Of a DNA stretch of 64,000 bases, positions 17,566 to 29,258 are shown in pieces (positions within the stretch are counted from its first letter, which is position 1; every line of letters starts with the position of its first letter). The notes under the pieces were generated by a model, which did no database searches, had not been told where the DNA came from, and worked only from the letters and a program-made list of their open reading frames with translations. The stretch is from contig NZ_SSYB01000001.1 of the NCBI RefSeq assembly GCF_004917075.1, positions 124,001 to 188,000 of the forward strand, written 5' to 3'. This DNA is from Geomonas edaphica. Its GTDB lineage: Bacteria > Desulfobacterota > Desulfuromonadia > Geobacterales > Geobacteraceae. Position numbers and translations under genes: made by a program.

Positions 17566-18849
17566 ATGCAGATCACGTACAGGGCACAGTTGTTATCCGT
17601 AGTTCTCATGTTGGGCGGCTCCCTGGTTCTTGCCGGGTGCGGCAAAAAGCAGCAGCCCGCCGGGCCGCCGCAGGGCCCCCCCGAAGTCGGGGTGATCGAG
17701 ATCCAGCCGCAGCGCATTGCCTTGACCACCGAACTTCCGGGGCGTACCTCCCCGTACCTGATCGCCGAGGTCCGTCCCCAGGTTACCGGCATCATTCAGA
17801 AGCGAGTCTTCACCGAGGGGAGCGACGTGAAGGCAGGGCAGGTGCTGTACCAGATCGACCCGGCCACCTACCAGGCTGCCTACGCGAGCGCCAAGGCGGC
17901 CGAGGCGCGGGCCGAGGCGAACGTACTTCCCGCGAAGCTTAAGGAGGAGCGTTTCCGCGAGCTCGTGAAGATCAACGCGGTCAGCAAGCAGGACTACGAC
18001 TCCGCCTACGCGGCTCTCAAGCAGGCCGAAGCCGACGTCGCCTCCGCCAAGGCGCAGGTGGAAAGCGCGCGCATCAACTTGGCCTACACGAGGGTGACCG
18101 CCCCCATCTCCGGGCGCATCGGTCGTTCCAGCGTAACCGACGGGGCCCTGGTCACCGCGAACCAGGCGGCGCCGCTCGCCACCATCCAGCAGCTCTCCAC
18201 CATGTACGTGGACGTGACCCAGTCAAGCTCGGACATGCTGAAGCTGAAGCAGAGTCTCGCCCAGGGGCTCATGAAGCGCGACAAGGTCGGTGAGGCGCGG
18301 GTGAAGCTCCTCCTCGAGGACGGCACTGCGTACCCTGTAACAGGTTCCCTCAAGTTCTCCGATGTGACCGTGGACCAGAGCACCGGCTCGATCACGGTGC
18401 GCGCCCTTTTCCCGAACCCGAAGCAGACCCTGCTCCCCGGCATGTTCGTACGTGCCGTACTCGAGGAGGGGGTGAACGAGGCAGCCATCCTGGTGCCGCA
18501 GCGCGGTGTGACGAGAAATGCGGCCGGACAGGCCATCGTCATGGTCGTTGGCGCCGAGAACAAGGTTGAGCCGCGTCCGGTCCAGGTGGCCCGCACCGTG
18601 GGTGACAACTGGCTCGTGAGCGGCGGGTTGAAGGCCGGCGACAAGGTGATTCTCGAGGGGATCCAGAAAGCGCGCCCCGGCACCCAGGTGAAGATGGTGC
18701 CGTTCCAGTCCCCCGAGGGGCATGGCGGCCCCGGTGGCGCAGCCCCGGGCGCTGCAGCGCAGGGTGGCCAGGGTGCCCCAGGCGCGAAGCCTGCCGCCCC
18801 GGCAGCACCGGCAGCACCTGCGGCCCCGGCCCAGTCCCAGAAGAAGTAG
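17566..18849 (+). CDS. RND efflux periplasmic adaptor lipoprotein (AcrA/MexA type)
   Basis: 427 residues. Lipoprotein signal with lipobox LAGC (Cys25), lipoyl halves (YLIAEVRPQVTGIIQKRVFTEGSDVKAGQVLYQID), an alpha-helical hairpin (about 105-165), beta-barrel and membrane-proximal domains. The tail is a low-complexity Gly/Ala/Pro stretch ending QSQKK. The ATG at 17566 is preferred to the GTG at 17560 because of spacing from the ACGAGG site. It bridges the downstream pump and outer membrane factor. Confidence 0.95.
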   Translation: MQITYRAQLLSVVLMLGGSLVLAGCGKKQQPAGPPQGPPEVGVIEIQPQRIALTTELPGRTSPYLIAEVRPQVTGIIQKRVFTEGSDVKAGQVLYQIDPATYQAAYASAKAAEARAEANVLPAKLKEERFRELVKINAVSKQDYDSAYAALKQAEADVASAKAQVESARINLAYTRVTAPISGRIGRSSVTDGALVTANQAAPLATIQQLSTMYVDVTQSSSDMLKLKQSLAQGLMKRDKVGEARVKLLLEDGTAYPVTGSLKFSDVTVDQSTGSITVRALFPNPKQTLLPGMFVRAVLEEGVNEAAILVPQRGVTRNAAGQAIVMVVGAENKVEPRPVQVARTVGDNWLVSGGLKAGDKVILEGIQKARPGTQVKMVPFQSPEGHGGPGGAAPGAAAQGGQGAPGAKPAAPAAPAAPAAPAQSQKK

Positions 18850-18886
18850 CTGCGACGACCACAACAGGCACATCCGTTGACGTGAA

Positions 18887-18915
18887 GTTGAACGTTGAAC
18901 GCAGAACGTTGAACG
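18887..18915 (+). repeat. GAACGTTGAACG direct repeat
   Basis: The 12-mer GAACGTTGAACG occurs twice (18890-18901 and 18904-18915), with a further GTTGAAC at 18887, in the 86-base gap between adaptor and pump genes. No function is evident. Confidence 0.6.
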
Positions 18916-18935
18916 GAGTTTAAGGAGCTTTATCC

Positions 18936-21900
18936 ATGTCCAGGTTTTTCATAAACAGACCCATCTTCGCCTGGGTCATCGCCATAGCCGTCATGCTGGC
19001 CGGCCTGCTGGCCATTAAGTCGCTGCCGGTCTCGCAGTACCCGCCCATCGCGCCGCCGCAGATCTCGATCAACGCCATGTACCCGGGTGCCTCCGCCCAG
19101 ACGGTGCAGGACACCGTGACCCAGGTGATCGAGCAGAAGATGAACGGCATCGACAACCTGCTCTACATGTCCTCCACCAGCGACTCGGCCGGTGCGGTCT
19201 CCATCAACCTGACCTTCAGGGCGGGGACCGACCCGAACATCGCCCAGGTGCAGGTGCAGAACAAGCTGCAGCTCGCCACGCCGCTTCTGCCGCAGGTGGT
19301 GCAGAAGCAGGGCATCCAGGTGGTCAAGTCCACCCGTAACTTCCTGATCATCGTCGGCATGGTTTCCGAGGACGGCTCGTTGAACCGCTACCAGCTCACC
19401 GACTACATGGTGTCCAACGTCCAGGACCTCGTGAGCCGCGTGGAGGGGGTAGGGGAGGTGACCGTCTTCGGTTCCCAGAACGCCATGCGCGTCTGGATGA
19501 ACCCCGACAAGCTGAACAACTACAAGCTGACCCCGAACGACGTCTCGAACGCCCTCCAGGCCCAGAATGCACAGGTATCCGCGGGCCAGTTCGGCGGCAT
19601 GCCTGCGGCGCAGGGGCAGCAGTTGAACGCCACCATCACGGCGAGGACGCTTCTGCAGACCCAGGAGCAGTTCGAGGAGATCGTGCTTCGCACCAATCCC
19701 GACGGCTCCACCGTGAAGCTTAGGGACGTGGCGAAGCTCGACATCGGCACCGAGAACTACGACATGATCGCCCGTTACAAAGGGAAGCCGGTGGCCGCGA
19801 TGGCCTTGAGGCTTGCCGCGGGCGCCAACGCGCTCGACACCGCGGACCGCGTAAAGGCCAAGATGGCGGAGCTGGAGAAATTCTTCCCGGCCGGTGCCAA
19901 GGTCGTCTACCCGTACGACACCACGCCTTTCGTGAAGATCTCCATGGAGGAGGTGGTGAAGACCCTGATGGAGGCAGTATTCCTCGTCTTCATCATCATG
20001 TTCCTGTTCCTGCAGAACATCCGCGCCACCTTGATCCCGACCATCGCGGTGCCGGTCGTTTTGCTAGGTACCCTCGGTGTCCTCTTCGCGGCTGGTTTCT
20101 CGATCAACACCCTGACCATGTTCGCCCTGGTCATCGTCATCGGCCTTCTGGTCGACGACGCCATCGTCGTGGTCGAGAACGTCGAAAGGATCATGAGCGA
20201 GGAGGGGCTCTCGCCGCATGATGCGACGGTGAAGTCCATGGGGCAGATCACCTCGGCCCTTTGGGGCATCGCGACCGTGCTCTCCGCGGTCTTCATCCCG
20301 ATGGCGTTCTTTGGGGGCTCCACCGGGGTCATCTACCGCCAGTTCTCCATAACCATCGTCTCGGCGATGATCCTGTCGGTAATGACGGCACAGATCCTCA
20401 CCCCGGCACTTTGCGCGACGCTTTTGAAGCCTGTTACCAAGGGGCACGAGGCGTGCGAGTCGGGATGGTACTGCGGCTTTTTCCGCTGGTTCAACAAGAT
20501 GTTCGACAAGGGGCGCCACAAGTACGAGTCCATCGTCGGGAACTCCTTCAGGAAGCCGCTGCGTTACCTCGTTTTCTACGGTTGCCTCGTGGCCGCCATG
20601 GCGACCTTCTTCCTGCGTCTTCCTACGGCGTTTCTCCCGGACGAAGATCAAGGCTTCATCATCTGCCAGATACAGCTTCCTGCTGGTGCCACCCAGGAGC
20701 GCACCGTGAAGGTGCTCGAGAAGGTGGAGAAGCACTTCCTCGAGAATGAGAAGAAATCGGTCGATTCGCTCATCACCGTCGCGGGCTTCAGCTTCGCCGG
20801 GCGCGGCCAGAACATGGGTCTTGCCTTCGTGAAGCTCAAGGACTGGAAGCTGCGTCCCACCCCGGACCTCAAGGCTCCTGCCGTGGCCGGGCGCGCTATG
20901 GGCGCCTTCTCCCAGTTCCGTGACGGCATGGCCTTCGCCTTCTCCCCCCCCGCCGTGGTCGAGCTCGGCCAGGCGAACGGCTTCGACTTCCAGCTGCAGG
21001 ACAGGGGCGGCCTCGGCCACCAGGCGCTCATGGACGCGAGGAACCAGCTCCTCGGCATGGCCATGCAGAACAAGAAACTCATGGCGGTCCGCCCGAACGG
21101 CCAGGACGACACCCCGCAGTTCAAGCTGAACATAGACGACGTGCGCGCCGGTGCGCTCGGCGTCTCGCTTGCCGACATCAACAACACGCTGGCCACCGCG
21201 TGGGGCTCCTCCTACGTGAACGACTTCCTGCAAAACGGCAGGGTCAAGAAGGTGTACCTGCAGTCCGACGCGGCGTTCCGCATGGTCCCCGAGGACATCA
21301 ACAAGTGGTACGTGAAAAACGACAAGGGTGAGATGGTTCCCTTCTCGGCCTTCGCGACGGCGAAATGGCAACACGCCTCGCCGCGCCTTGAGCGCTACAA
21401 CGGCATCCCGAGCGTTGAGATCATGGGCAACGCCGCTAAGGGGATCTCGACCGGTGAGGCAATGGCCGAGATGGAGGCCATGGCCGCCAAGCTCCCGCAG
21501 GGGATCAGCTACGAGTGGACCGGTCTCTCCTACGAGGAGAAAAATGCGGGCAAGCAGGCTCCGGCCCTTTACGCCATCTCGCTTCTCGTCGTCTTCCTGG
21601 CCGTCGCGGCACTTTATGAGAGCTGGAGCATCCCGTTCGTCAACCTGCTCATGCTTCCGCTGGGCCTGGTCGGCGCGGTTACAGCGGTCACCCTCAGGGT
21701 GCTCCCGAACGACATCTACCTGCAGATCGGTCTTCTGACCACGGTCGGCCTCTCCACGAAGAACGCGATCCTGATTATCCAGTTCATCAAGGACCAGATG
21801 CACCAGGGGCACGAACTGGTGGATGCGACGCTCACCGCGGTGAAGATCAGGCTGAGGCCGGTCATCATGACCTCGCTGGCGTTCTTCTTCGGCACCCTGC

Positions 21901-22094
21901 CGCTAGCCCTCACCAAGGGGGCCGGCGCCGGGGCCCAGAACGCCATCGGCACCGCGGTCACCGGCGGCCTTTTGTCGGCGACCTTCATCGACCTTATCTT
22001 CATCCCGTTCTTCTTCGTCATGGTGACGAAGACCTTCTCCAAAAAGCACGCGACGGCCAAGGCCGCTGCCGCACCCGTCCCGGAGGTGCATTAG
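18936..22094 (+). CDS. RND multidrug efflux pump, HAE1 family (AcrB/MexB type)
   Basis: 1052 residues, normal for HAE1 pumps. Twelve membrane segments with two large periplasmic loops; starts [21 protein letters not shown]. The proton-relay residues are present: Asp407-Asp408 in TM4 ([18 protein letters not shown]) and Lys942 in TM10 ([15 protein letters not shown]). It exports hydrophobic or amphipathic compounds from the inner membrane and periplasm using the proton gradient, with the flanking adaptor and outer membrane factor. Confidence 0.97.
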   Translation: MSRFFINRPIFAWVIAIAVMLAGLLAIKSLPVSQYPPIAPPQISINAMYPGASAQTVQDTVTQVIEQKMNGIDNLLYMSSTSDSAGAVSINLTFRAGTDPNIAQVQVQNKLQLATPLLPQVVQKQGIQVVKSTRNFLIIVGMVSEDGSLNRYQLTDYMVSNVQDLVSRVEGVGEVTVFGSQNAMRVWMNPDKLNNYKLTPNDVSNALQAQNAQVSAGQFGGMPAAQGQQLNATITARTLLQTQEQFEEIVLRTNPDGSTVKLRDVAKLDIGTENYDMIARYKGKPVAAMALRLAAGANALDTADRVKAKMAELEKFFPAGAKVVYPYDTTPFVKISMEEVVKTLMEAVFLVFIIMFLFLQNIRATLIPTIAVPVVLLGTLGVLFAAGFSINTLTMFALVIVIGLLVDDAIVVVENVERIMSEEGLSPHDATVKSMGQITSALWGIATVLSAVFIPMAFFGGSTGVIYRQFSITIVSAMILSVMTAQILTPALCATLLKPVTKGHEACESGWYCGFFRWFNKMFDKGRHKYESIVGNSFRKPLRYLVFYGCLVAAMATFFLRLPTAFLPDEDQGFIICQIQLPAGATQERTVKVLEKVEKHFLENEKKSVDSLITVAGFSFAGRGQNMGLAFVKLKDWKLRPTPDLKAPAVAGRAMGAFSQFRDGMAFAFSPPAVVELGQANGFDFQLQDRGGLGHQALMDARNQLLGMAMQNKKLMAVRPNGQDDTPQFKLNIDDVRAGALGVSLADINNTLATAWGSSYVNDFLQNGRVKKVYLQSDAAFRMVPEDINKWYVKNDKGEMVPFSAFATAKWQHASPRLERYNGIPSVEIMGNAAKGISTGEAMAEMEAMAAKLPQGISYEWTGLSYEEKNAGKQAPALYAISLLVVFLAVAALYESWSIPFVNLLMLPLGLVGAVTAVTLRVLPNDIYLQIGLLTTVGLSTKNAILIIQFIKDQMHQGHELVDATLTAVKIRLRPVIMTSLAFFFGTLPLALTKGAGAGAQNAIGTAVTGGLLSATFIDLIFIPFFFVMVTKTFSKKHATAKAAAAPVPEVH

Positions 22095-22096
22095 AT

Positions 22097-23518
22097 ATGA
22101 CACGCATGACCGTTAAACCCCTGGCCGCCACCCTGTTCCTGTTTCTGGCAGGGTGCGCCTCCATGGCTCCCAAATACAGCCAGCCTGCGGCACCGGTTCC
22201 GGCCGCCTGGCCCGCAGGCCCCTCTTACCAGGCGACGCAGCCCACCGCGCAGCAAAAACCGCTCGCCGAGATCCCCTGGCAGGAGTTCTTCGTTGAGCCG
22301 CAACTGCAGAAGCTGATTGCACTGTCGCTCGACAACAACCGCGACCTCAGGGTGGCGGTCCTCAACATGGACCGCTTCCGCGCCCTCTACCAGATCCAGC
22401 GCGCCGACCTCTTCCCGAGCGTCACCGGGGACGGCGGGCTCGCGGTGAAACGCACCGCCGACGACCTCGCGCAAAACGGCAGGGGAGGGGTCAGCCACTC
22501 CTACGATGTCGGCGTCGGCATCAGCTCCTACGAGCTCGACCTCTTCGGTCGGGTGCGAAGCCTCAAGGACCAGGCGCTCGACCAGTACCTCGCCACCGAA
22601 CAGGCCCGTCGCAGCGTCCAGATCACCCTGGTCTCCCAGGTGGCCACCGCCTACCTGACCTTGGGCTCTGACCTCGAGAGGCTGCAGCTCGCCAAGGATA
22701 CCCTGGCGAACCAGCAGGAATCCTACCGGCTCTCCAAGAGCCGTTTCGAGGCGGGTGTCGCCTCGGCCCTTGACCTGCAGCAGGCCCAGACGAGCGTCGA
22801 TTCGGCCCGCGTCGACATCGCCCGTTTCACGACCCAGGTGGCGCAGGACCTGAACGCGCTCACCCTCGTGGTAGGCTCCGATGTGCCGCAGGATCTTCTG
22901 CCGAAGTCGCTCACCGAGAACCTCACCGCCGTCAAGGACGCGGCGCCGGGACTCCCCTCCGACGTCCTTCTCGCCCGTCCCGACATACTGCAGGCGGAGT
23001 ACAACCTGAAAGGGGCGAACGCCAACATCGGAGCGGCGCGCGCCGCCTTCTTCCCGCGCATCACCTTGACCACGAGCGTGGGATTTGGCAGCGATCAGTT
23101 GACCGGCCTCTTCAAGGGAGGGAACCTCGCCTGGAACTTCGCACCGCGCATCTCGGTGCCGATCTTCGAGGGGGGGCGCAATAAGGCGAACCTAGATGTG
23201 GCAACCGTGGACCGCGACATAGCGGTCGCCCAGTACGAGAAGGCCATCCAGTCCGCCTTCCGCGAGGTGGCCGACTCCCTCGCTCAGCGCGGCACCATAG
23301 ACGAGCAGGTGGCGGCCCAGCAGTCTCTGACCGGCGCCACCTCCGAGACCTACCGTCTGTCCCAGGCCCGCTACCAGACCGGGGTGGACAGCTATCTGAA
23401 CGTGCTGGACGCGCAGCGCTCGCTCTACGCGGCACAGCAGGGGCTCATCACCACTCGCTTGGCAAGGCTCAATAACATGGTCACCCTCTACAAGGTACTT
23501 GGTGGAGGGAGCAAGTAA
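22097..23518 (+). CDS. Outer membrane efflux factor (OprM/NodT type)
   Basis: 473 residues; lipobox LAGC near residue 17, then two repeats of the TolC fold with coiled-coil helices and the family motifs [39 protein letters not shown] and [11 protein letters not shown]. It begins two bases after the pump stop with a GGAGGTG site inside the pump gene's end. Last core gene of the tetR-adaptor-pump-OMF operon. Confidence 0.96.
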   Translation: MTRMTVKPLAATLFLFLAGCASMAPKYSQPAAPVPAAWPAGPSYQATQPTAQQKPLAEIPWQEFFVEPQLQKLIALSLDNNRDLRVAVLNMDRFRALYQIQRADLFPSVTGDGGLAVKRTADDLAQNGRGGVSHSYDVGVGISSYELDLFGRVRSLKDQALDQYLATEQARRSVQITLVSQVATAYLTLGSDLERLQLAKDTLANQQESYRLSKSRFEAGVASALDLQQAQTSVDSARVDIARFTTQVAQDLNALTLVVGSDVPQDLLPKSLTENLTAVKDAAPGLPSDVLLARPDILQAEYNLKGANANIGAARAAFFPRITLTTSVGFGSDQLTGLFKGGNLAWNFAPRISVPIFEGGRNKANLDVATVDRDIAVAQYEKAIQSAFREVADSLAQRGTIDEQVAAQQSLTGATSETYRLSQARYQTGVDSYLNVLDAQRSLYAAQQGLITTRLARLNNMVTLYKVLGGGSK

Positions 23519-23531
23519 GGCAGCATCGTTT

Positions 23532-23554
23532 CCCCGGGCCATCCCGGCCCGGGG
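23532..23554 (+). repeat. GC hairpin after outer membrane factor gene
   Basis: Perfect nine-base arms CCCCGGGCC / GGCCCGGGG around ATCCC, 13 bases past the stop. There is no T-run, so it is not a standard intrinsic terminator; it may stabilise the mRNA end or pause polymerase before the small ORF. Confidence 0.55.
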
Positions 23555-23614
23555 AGGCGGTAACGCGCGGGGGGGCGAACGGTGTCGAATCCCCCGTGGC
23601 GGAAAGGAGCACAG

Positions 23615-23746
23615 TTGTCCAGATTACGCATCACCATTTACTGCATCATCGCCGTCGTGGCCTTGTTCATCGCTTACTACATGCTGGCACCGGAGCCTCA
23701 TCCCGACTGGCCGATCAATCTGGTGCATTTTCTTTTCAAACACTAG
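23615..23746 (+). CDS. 43-residue membrane peptide ORF (TTG start)
   Basis: TTG start preceded by AAAGGAGC with six-base spacing. The product has one hydrophobic helix (ITIYCIIAVVALFIAYYML) followed by a short polar tail rich in Pro, His and aromatic residues (APEPHPDWPINLVHF). It follows the outer membrane factor of the RND operon by 96 bases. I do not recognise it; its position recalls small pump-associated proteins such as AcrZ, but no homology is claimed. Confidence 0.5.
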   Translation: MSRLRITIYCIIAVVALFIAYYMLAPEPHPDWPINLVHFLFKH

Positions 23747-23857
23747 ATTGGGTTTATAGTTTTAAATAAGCGCCCTCTTGCGGCTATGAGAGACTTTCCC
23801 GCTCCATGGTGCTTGCTGTAGCTTGTGAAGAATTCCTTGTGACAGAGGAGCACATTC

Positions 23858-25417
23858 ATGGCACAGAAAGAAGAGGGCGATCCACGGGAGCCTGAACTTA
23901 CGCTCCGGGCGCTGCAACCGCTCGTCCGGAGCCTCCCACGCGCGGTGCATGCTTTCATGCACCTTCGCCGTCTCTTCTTCACCCTGGCCGCTATCGTCAC
24001 GGCTGCCGCCCTTGCCGGCTGTTCCCTCAAGCCTGCTTACCAGCGCCCCGCGCTTCCTGTCCCGCAGCAGTATCCCGGTGTCTCAGATCGCGGTGCGGCT
24101 GCCGGCGCCCCTGCCTCATGGAACGTCTTCTTCACCGACCCCGAGTTGAAACGCCTTCTTTTCCTCGCCCACGGTAACAACCGGGACCTCCGCGTCGCGC
24201 GCGCCAAGGTCGAGGAGGCACGTGCCCTCTACGGCATCCACCGCGCGGACCTGCTCCCCGCGATAACTGCGGGCGCCGGTTACGAGCGTTCACGCACCCC
24301 CGCCGATCTCTCGGTCACGGGGGGAGCGATGATCACCGACGTTTTCAGTGCCGGTCTCTTCCTCGCCGCCTGGGAACTCGACTTCTGGGGACGCCTCAGG
24401 GATCTTAAGGAGGGCGCCCTCGAGACTTACCTCGCAACAGACGAGGCCCGCCGCGCCGTGCAGGTAAGCCTTACCACCCAGGTCGCCCAGAGCTACCTGC
24501 AGGAGCGCGAGCTGGCGGAAAGGGTATCCCTTGCCGAGGCCACCATCGCGAGCCGCGAGGAATCGTGGCGCATCGCCCGGCGCCGTTACGAGGTCGGCTC
24601 CGCTTCGAAGCTCGACGCGGTGCAGGCCGAGACCCTCCTGAACCAGGCGCGGGCCGAACTGAGCGGTCTCAAACGCCTGCGCGATCTCAACCTGAACGCG
24701 CTGGGTCTGCTGGTCGGACGGGAGGTGCACCTCGATCCGCTTCCCCTATCCACCGTGGAGGAGAGGTTCCTCGCCGAAATCCCGCCCGGGCTCCCCTCCG
24801 AGCTCCTCCTTTACCGCCCCGACGTCATCGCCGCCGAGCACGAACTAAAATCGGCCAACGCGGCCATAGGTGCGGCGCGCGCCGCCTTCTTCCCGGCCAT
24901 CGCTCTCACCGGCAACTTCGGCACCGCGAGCAGCGCGTTAAGCGGGCTCTTCGCCTCTGGAAGCGGCGCCTGGAGCTTCGCCCCCGCCATCTCCGTCCCA
25001 ATCTTCCAGGGGGGGCGCAACGTCGCCAACCTGGAGCTCGCCCGGGCGCGCGAGGAGGAAGCGGTCGCCCAATACGAGCGCGTGGTGCAGCGCGCCTTCC
25101 GCGAGGTGTCCGACGCGCTGACGCAGCGGCGCTGGCTGGCCGAGCAGGTACAGGCGCAGCGGGCGACCCTCACGGCCCAGACGGAGCGGACGAGGCTTGC
25201 GCGCCTTCGCTACGACACCGGCGCCGCTCCCTACCTGGAGGTGCTTGACGCGGAAAGGGACCGCTTCGCGGCCCAGCAGGCCCTGGTGCAGACGAGGCGC
25301 GCCATCCTTGCCGCCGGGGTGGATCTCTACGCCGCCCTGGGGGGAGGTGGTGGGGAAGGTGACGAGGGGGACCCCGGTGCGGCGAGTGCTACGGGTGGGA
25401 AGGAGGTCATGCCATGA
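23858..25417 (+). CDS. Outer membrane efflux factor (NodT type), second system
   Basis: 519 residues with TolC-fold repeats ([49 protein letters not shown]) and lipobox LAGC at about Cys55. A strong GAGGAG site supports the ATG at 23858, but this leaves a 33-residue charged stretch ahead of the signal peptide, which would more naturally begin MHLRRLFF at 23957, where no ribosome site is visible. It overlaps the next gene by four bases and provides the outer membrane exit for the ABC exporter downstream. Confidence 0.93.
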   Translation: MAQKEEGDPREPELTLRALQPLVRSLPRAVHAFMHLRRLFFTLAAIVTAAALAGCSLKPAYQRPALPVPQQYPGVSDRGAAAGAPASWNVFFTDPELKRLLFLAHGNNRDLRVARAKVEEARALYGIHRADLLPAITAGAGYERSRTPADLSVTGGAMITDVFSAGLFLAAWELDFWGRLRDLKEGALETYLATDEARRAVQVSLTTQVAQSYLQERELAERVSLAEATIASREESWRIARRRYEVGSASKLDAVQAETLLNQARAELSGLKRLRDLNLNALGLLVGREVHLDPLPLSTVEERFLAEIPPGLPSELLLYRPDVIAAEHELKSANAAIGAARAAFFPAIALTGNFGTASSALSGLFASGSGAWSFAPAISVPIFQGGRNVANLELARAREEEAVAQYERVVQRAFREVSDALTQRRWLAEQVQAQRATLTAQTERTRLARLRYDTGAAPYLEVLDAERDRFAAQQALVQTRRAILAAGVDLYAALGGGGGEGDEGDPGAASATGGKEVMP

Positions 25418-26481
25418 GGGGGTGGGGGAAGTGGAGGATCTTCGTCTTAACGGGCGTTTTACTGGTGCTGCTCGCCCTGGTTCTGTGGCAGCGCTTCGGC
25501 CGCAGCAACGGGGATGAGGGGATCGTGAGCGGCAACGGGCGCATCGAGGCGGTGGAGATCGACGTCGGACCTAAGAGCCCCGGCCGAGTGCGGGAGATCA
25601 TCGTGCGGGAGGGGGATTTCGTCCGCTCAGGACAGACCCTCGCCGTCATGGATACCGAGGTGCTCGAAGCCCAGCACCGGGAGGCCGGTGCGCAGTTGGT
25701 GAAAGCGCAAAACGCGGTGCTCACCTCGAAAAGCGAGATGATGCAGCGCGCAAGCGAGAAGGCGGCGGCACAGGCGATGGTGGCGCAGCGGGAGGCGGAG
25801 CTCGCCCTTGCCGGGAAAAGGGTCTCCCGCTCCTCGACCCTCGCCGCCGAGGGGGCCACCTCAAGGCAGGAAGCGGACGACGACCTCGCCCGTCTGGAGA
25901 GTGCTAAGGCCTCGACCGCCGCGGCGCGCGCCCAGGTGGCGGCGGCCGAGGCGGCAGTGGCAACGGCTAGGCAGAAGACGCTGGGTGAAAGCTCCAACGT
26001 CGCGGCGGCACTTGCCACGCTGCAGCGCATCGAGGCGGACCTGAAGGACGCGGCACTCAAATCGCCGCGTGACGGTAGGGTGCAGTACCGGGTGGCCCAA
26101 CCGGGTGAAGTGCTGGCCGCGGGTGGGCGGGTACTAAGCCTCGTCGACCTGAGCGACGTTTACATGACCTTCTTTCTCCCGACCGCTGCGGCCGGAAGGG
26201 TGGCGCTCGGTACCGAGGTGCGCCTCGTGCTCGACGCGGCGCCGCAGTACGTGATCCCGGCCCGGGTTTCCTTCATTGCCGATGTGGCCCAGTTCACCCC
26301 GAAAACGGTGGAGACCGCAAGCGAGCGGGAGAAGCTCATGTTCAGGGTGAGAGCCCAGCTCCCGGTCGACCTGCTCAAAAGGCACATCACCCAGGTCAAG
26401 ACTGGTCTCCCGGGCGTCGCCTACGTGAGGCTCGACGAAAAGTGCCCGTGGCCCGAGCGCCTTAATAAGGTGGTCAGATGA
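25414..26481 (+). CDS. HlyD-family membrane fusion protein (YhiI/YbhG-like)
   Basis: 355 residues: an N-terminal membrane anchor (about 8-27), lipoyl halves ([20 protein letters not shown] and the later [19 protein letters not shown]), and a long helical hairpin (about 85-205) rich in Ala, Glu and Gln. ATGA overlaps on both sides show tight coupling to the outer membrane factor and the ABC gene. It should connect the RbbA/YhhJ-type transporter to the outer membrane factor. Confidence 0.93.
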   Translation: MRGWGKWRIFVLTGVLLVLLALVLWQRFGRSNGDEGIVSGNGRIEAVEIDVGPKSPGRVREIIVREGDFVRSGQTLAVMDTEVLEAQHREAGAQLVKAQNAVLTSKSEMMQRASEKAAAQAMVAQREAELALAGKRVSRSSTLAAEGATSRQEADDDLARLESAKASTAAARAQVAAAEAAVATARQKTLGESSNVAAALATLQRIEADLKDAALKSPRDGRVQYRVAQPGEVLAAGGRVLSLVDLSDVYMTFFLPTAAAGRVALGTEVRLVLDAAPQYVIPARVSFIADVAQFTPKTVETASEREKLMFRVRAQLPVDLLKRHITQVKTGLPGVAYVRLDEKCPWPERLNKVVR

Positions 26482-29258
26482 ACCGGCCGGCGCCTCCAAA
26501 AGAACCTGTCGGGGCGGACGCCGTCATCGTCGAGGACGTCACCTTGCGCTACGGAAAGACCCTTGCGCTCGACTCGGTAACCCTCGCCATTCCGGCCGGG
26601 CGCATGGTGGGGACCATCGGCCCGGACGGGGTCGGTAAATCGACCCTCTTCTCGCTCATCGCCGGCTCCCGCAAGCTGCAGACGGGGAGGGTGGAGGTGC
26701 TCGGGGGGAGCATGGCCGATGCCGCGCACCGAAGGCGCGTCTGTCCGCGCATCGCGTACATGCCGCAGGGGCTCGGCCGCAACCTTTACCCGACCCTTTC
26801 CGTGTTCGAGAACGTCGACTTCTTTGCGAGGCTCTTCGGCCACGGCCGCACCGAGCGCGAGCGCCGCATCGGCGAGCTTTTGAGCGCCACCGGGCTGGAC
26901 CCCTTCGCGGGACGTCCAGCCGGGAAGCTCTCCGGGGGGATGAAGCAGAAACTGGGGCTTTGCTGCGCGCTGATCCACGACCCCGACCTCCTCATCCTGG
27001 ACGAGCCGACCACCGGGGTCGATCCGTTATCGAGGCGCCAGTTCTGGGAACTGATCGAAAGGATCCGCGAGCGCCGGCGCGGCATGAGTGTTCTGGTCGC
27101 CACCGCCTACATGGAGGAGGCGGCCCGCTTCGACTGGCTGGTGGCGCTGAACGCCGGTCGCGTCCTCGCCACCGGGATGCCGGCGGAACTGCTCACCAGG
27201 ACCGGGAGCCGGTCCCTCGAGGAGGCCTTCATCGCTCTTCTCCCCCCGTCGCAGCGCGCGGGGTACCGCCCTGTGCAGATCCCACAAAGGGAAGGTGAGT
27301 TCGCAGCGGAAACCGCCATCGAGGCCTCGGGGCTCACCATGCGTTTCGGGGACTTCACCGCGGTGGAGCGGGTCAGCTTCAAGATCGGCAAGGGGGAGAT
27401 CTTCGGCTTCCTAGGCTCCAACGGCTGCGGCAAGACCACCACGATGAAGATGCTCACCGGGCTTCTTCCCGCGACCGAAGGGGAGGCGAGCCTCTTCGGC
27501 CGGCCCGTCGATCCCGGCGATCTCGACGTCAGGCGCCGCGTCGGGTATATGACCCAGTCCTTCTCGCTCTACACGGAACTCTCTGTGCGCCAGAACCTCG
27601 TGCTCCATGCGCGGCTTTTCCGCCTGCCCGAAAAGGCGATCCCACTACGTGTTGACGAGATGGCGCGGCGCTTCGGGCTGGAGGAGGTGATGGAAGCCCT
27701 TCCCGAGTCGCTTCCGCTCGGGGTGCGCCAGCGCCTCTCCCTGGCGGTCGCCATGATTCACGGCCCGGAGCTCCTGATCCTGGACGAGCCCACCTCCGGC
27801 GTAGACCCGGTGGCAAGGGATGCCTTCTGGCAGATCATGGTCGACTTGGCCCGTCGCGATCAAGTCACCATCTTCATCTCCACTCACTTCATGAACGAAG
27901 CGGAGCGCTGCGACAGGATCTCCCTGATGCACGCCGGGCGGGTTCTCGTGAGCGACGCCCCGGCGCACCTGGTGGAAAAAAAGGAAGCCGCCAACCTGGA
28001 GGACGCCTTCATCGCCTACCTGGAAGAGGCTTCCGTTGAGCCAGCGGCCGTGGACAGCGCCTTTGCACCCGATACTGTGATCGGCCCGGGGGGCGGGGAA
28101 GAGGGAGAACGCGGCGCCTCTCAAACCTGGAACTTCAGTCTGCGCCGCCTGCTAAGCTACGCGCACCGCGAGTCCCTTGAGCTCTTCCGGGACCCGGTCC
28201 GCCTCTGCCTGGCGCTTCTTGGCTGCGTGATCCTCATGTTCGTCATGGGGTACGGCATCACCATGGACGTGGAAGACTTGACCTTCGCAGTCCTGGACCG
28301 GGACCAGAGTGTCTTAAGCCGCGACTACGCGCTGAACCTGTCCGGTTCGCGCTACTTCAGCGAGCGCCCCCCGCTGCACGACTACCAGGAACTCGACCGC
28401 CGCATGCGCGCAAGCGACATCTCCCTCGCCATCGAGATCCCTCCCGGGTTCGCCCGCGACCTGCAGCACGGCAGGCCGGTCAGTGTCGGCGCCTGGATCG
28501 ACGGCGCCATGCCCTCCCGCGCGGAGACGGTGCGCGGCTACGTCCAGGGGATGCACGCCCACTGGCTCGCCTCCCTGGCGCGGCAGCGCCTATCCTTGCC
28601 ACCCGCGGCCTCTCTGGTCCGCATCGAGACCCGCTACCGTTACAACCCGGACGTGAAGAGCCTTCCGGCCATGGTCCCCGCCGTCATCCCGCTTCTTTTG
28701 ATGATGATCCCGGCCATCGTCACCGCCCTTTCTGTGGTGCGCGAAAAGGAGCTCGGCTCCATCGTGAACCTCTACGTGACCCCGGTGACCAAGCTCGAGT
28801 TCCTGCTCGGCAAGCAGATGCCGTACCTGCTCCTCTCCATGGCGAGCTTTCTGCTCCTCACCCTCCAGGCGGTCTTCATCTTCCGCGTTCCCATGAAAGG
28901 GAGCTTCGCCGCCTTCTGTCTCGGGGGACTCCTTTACGTCGGTACCGCCACCGGGCTTGGCCTGGTCATCTCCACTTTCATGAAAAGCCAGATCGCCGCG
29001 CTCTTCGGTACCGCGCTGCTCACCATCCTCCCTGCCGTCGAGTTCTGCGGCATGCTGGAACCGGTCCGCTCCCTGGAGGGGGTGGGGGCGCTGATCGGCA
29101 GGGTCTATCCCACCACCTACTTCCTCCTGATCTCGCGCGGCACCTTTGGCAAGGGACTCGGTTTCGACGAGCTGAAGCTGTTCTTCATACCCCTGGCGCT
29201 CGCCGTTCCGCTCCTCATCCTGCTGGGGACGGCCCTCCTTAAAAAACAGGAGTCGTGA
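26478..29258 (+). CDS. rbbA: RbbA-like ABC transporter, two ATPase domains fused to permease
   Basis: 926 residues, matching RbbA/YhiH (about 911). First ATPase: Walker [10 protein letters not shown], signature LSGGMKQKL, Walker [13 protein letters not shown]. Second ATPase (from about 278): [10 protein letters not shown], degenerate signature [23 protein letters not shown]. The C-terminal third (about 560-926) is an ABC-2 permease with six membrane segments and a large periplasmic loop. E. coli RbbA was named for ribosome association, but yhiI-rbbA-yhhJ context supports export. Overlaps neighbours by four bases at each end. Confidence 0.94.
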   Translation: MNRPAPPKEPVGADAVIVEDVTLRYGKTLALDSVTLAIPAGRMVGTIGPDGVGKSTLFSLIAGSRKLQTGRVEVLGGSMADAAHRRRVCPRIAYMPQGLGRNLYPTLSVFENVDFFARLFGHGRTERERRIGELLSATGLDPFAGRPAGKLSGGMKQKLGLCCALIHDPDLLILDEPTTGVDPLSRRQFWELIERIRERRRGMSVLVATAYMEEAARFDWLVALNAGRVLATGMPAELLTRTGSRSLEEAFIALLPPSQRAGYRPVQIPQREGEFAAETAIEASGLTMRFGDFTAVERVSFKIGKGEIFGFLGSNGCGKTTTMKMLTGLLPATEGEASLFGRPVDPGDLDVRRRVGYMTQSFSLYTELSVRQNLVLHARLFRLPEKAIPLRVDEMARRFGLEEVMEALPESLPLGVRQRLSLAVAMIHGPELLILDEPTSGVDPVARDAFWQIMVDLARRDQVTIFISTHFMNEAERCDRISLMHAGRVLVSDAPAHLVEKKEAANLEDAFIAYLEEASVEPAAVDSAFAPDTVIGPGGGEEGERGASQTWNFSLRRLLSYAHRESLELFRDPVRLCLALLGCVILMFVMGYGITMDVEDLTFAVLDRDQSVLSRDYALNLSGSRYFSERPPLHDYQELDRRMRASDISLAIEIPPGFARDLQHGRPVSVGAWIDGAMPSRAETVRGYVQGMHAHWLASLARQRLSLPPAASLVRIETRYRYNPDVKSLPAMVPAVIPLLLMMIPAIVTALSVVREKELGSIVNLYVTPVTKLEFLLGKQMPYLLLSMASFLLLTLQAVFIFRVPMKGSFAAFCLGGLLYVGTATGLGLVISTFMKSQIAALFGTALLTILPAVEFCGMLEPVRSLEGVGALIGRVYPTTYFLLISRGTFGKGLGFDELKLFFIPLALAVPLLILLGTALLKKQES

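Noticed and set aside
20064-21812. 582-codon minus-strand frame opposite the RND pump
   Set aside because: Antisense shadow of the pump gene with shadow-type composition.
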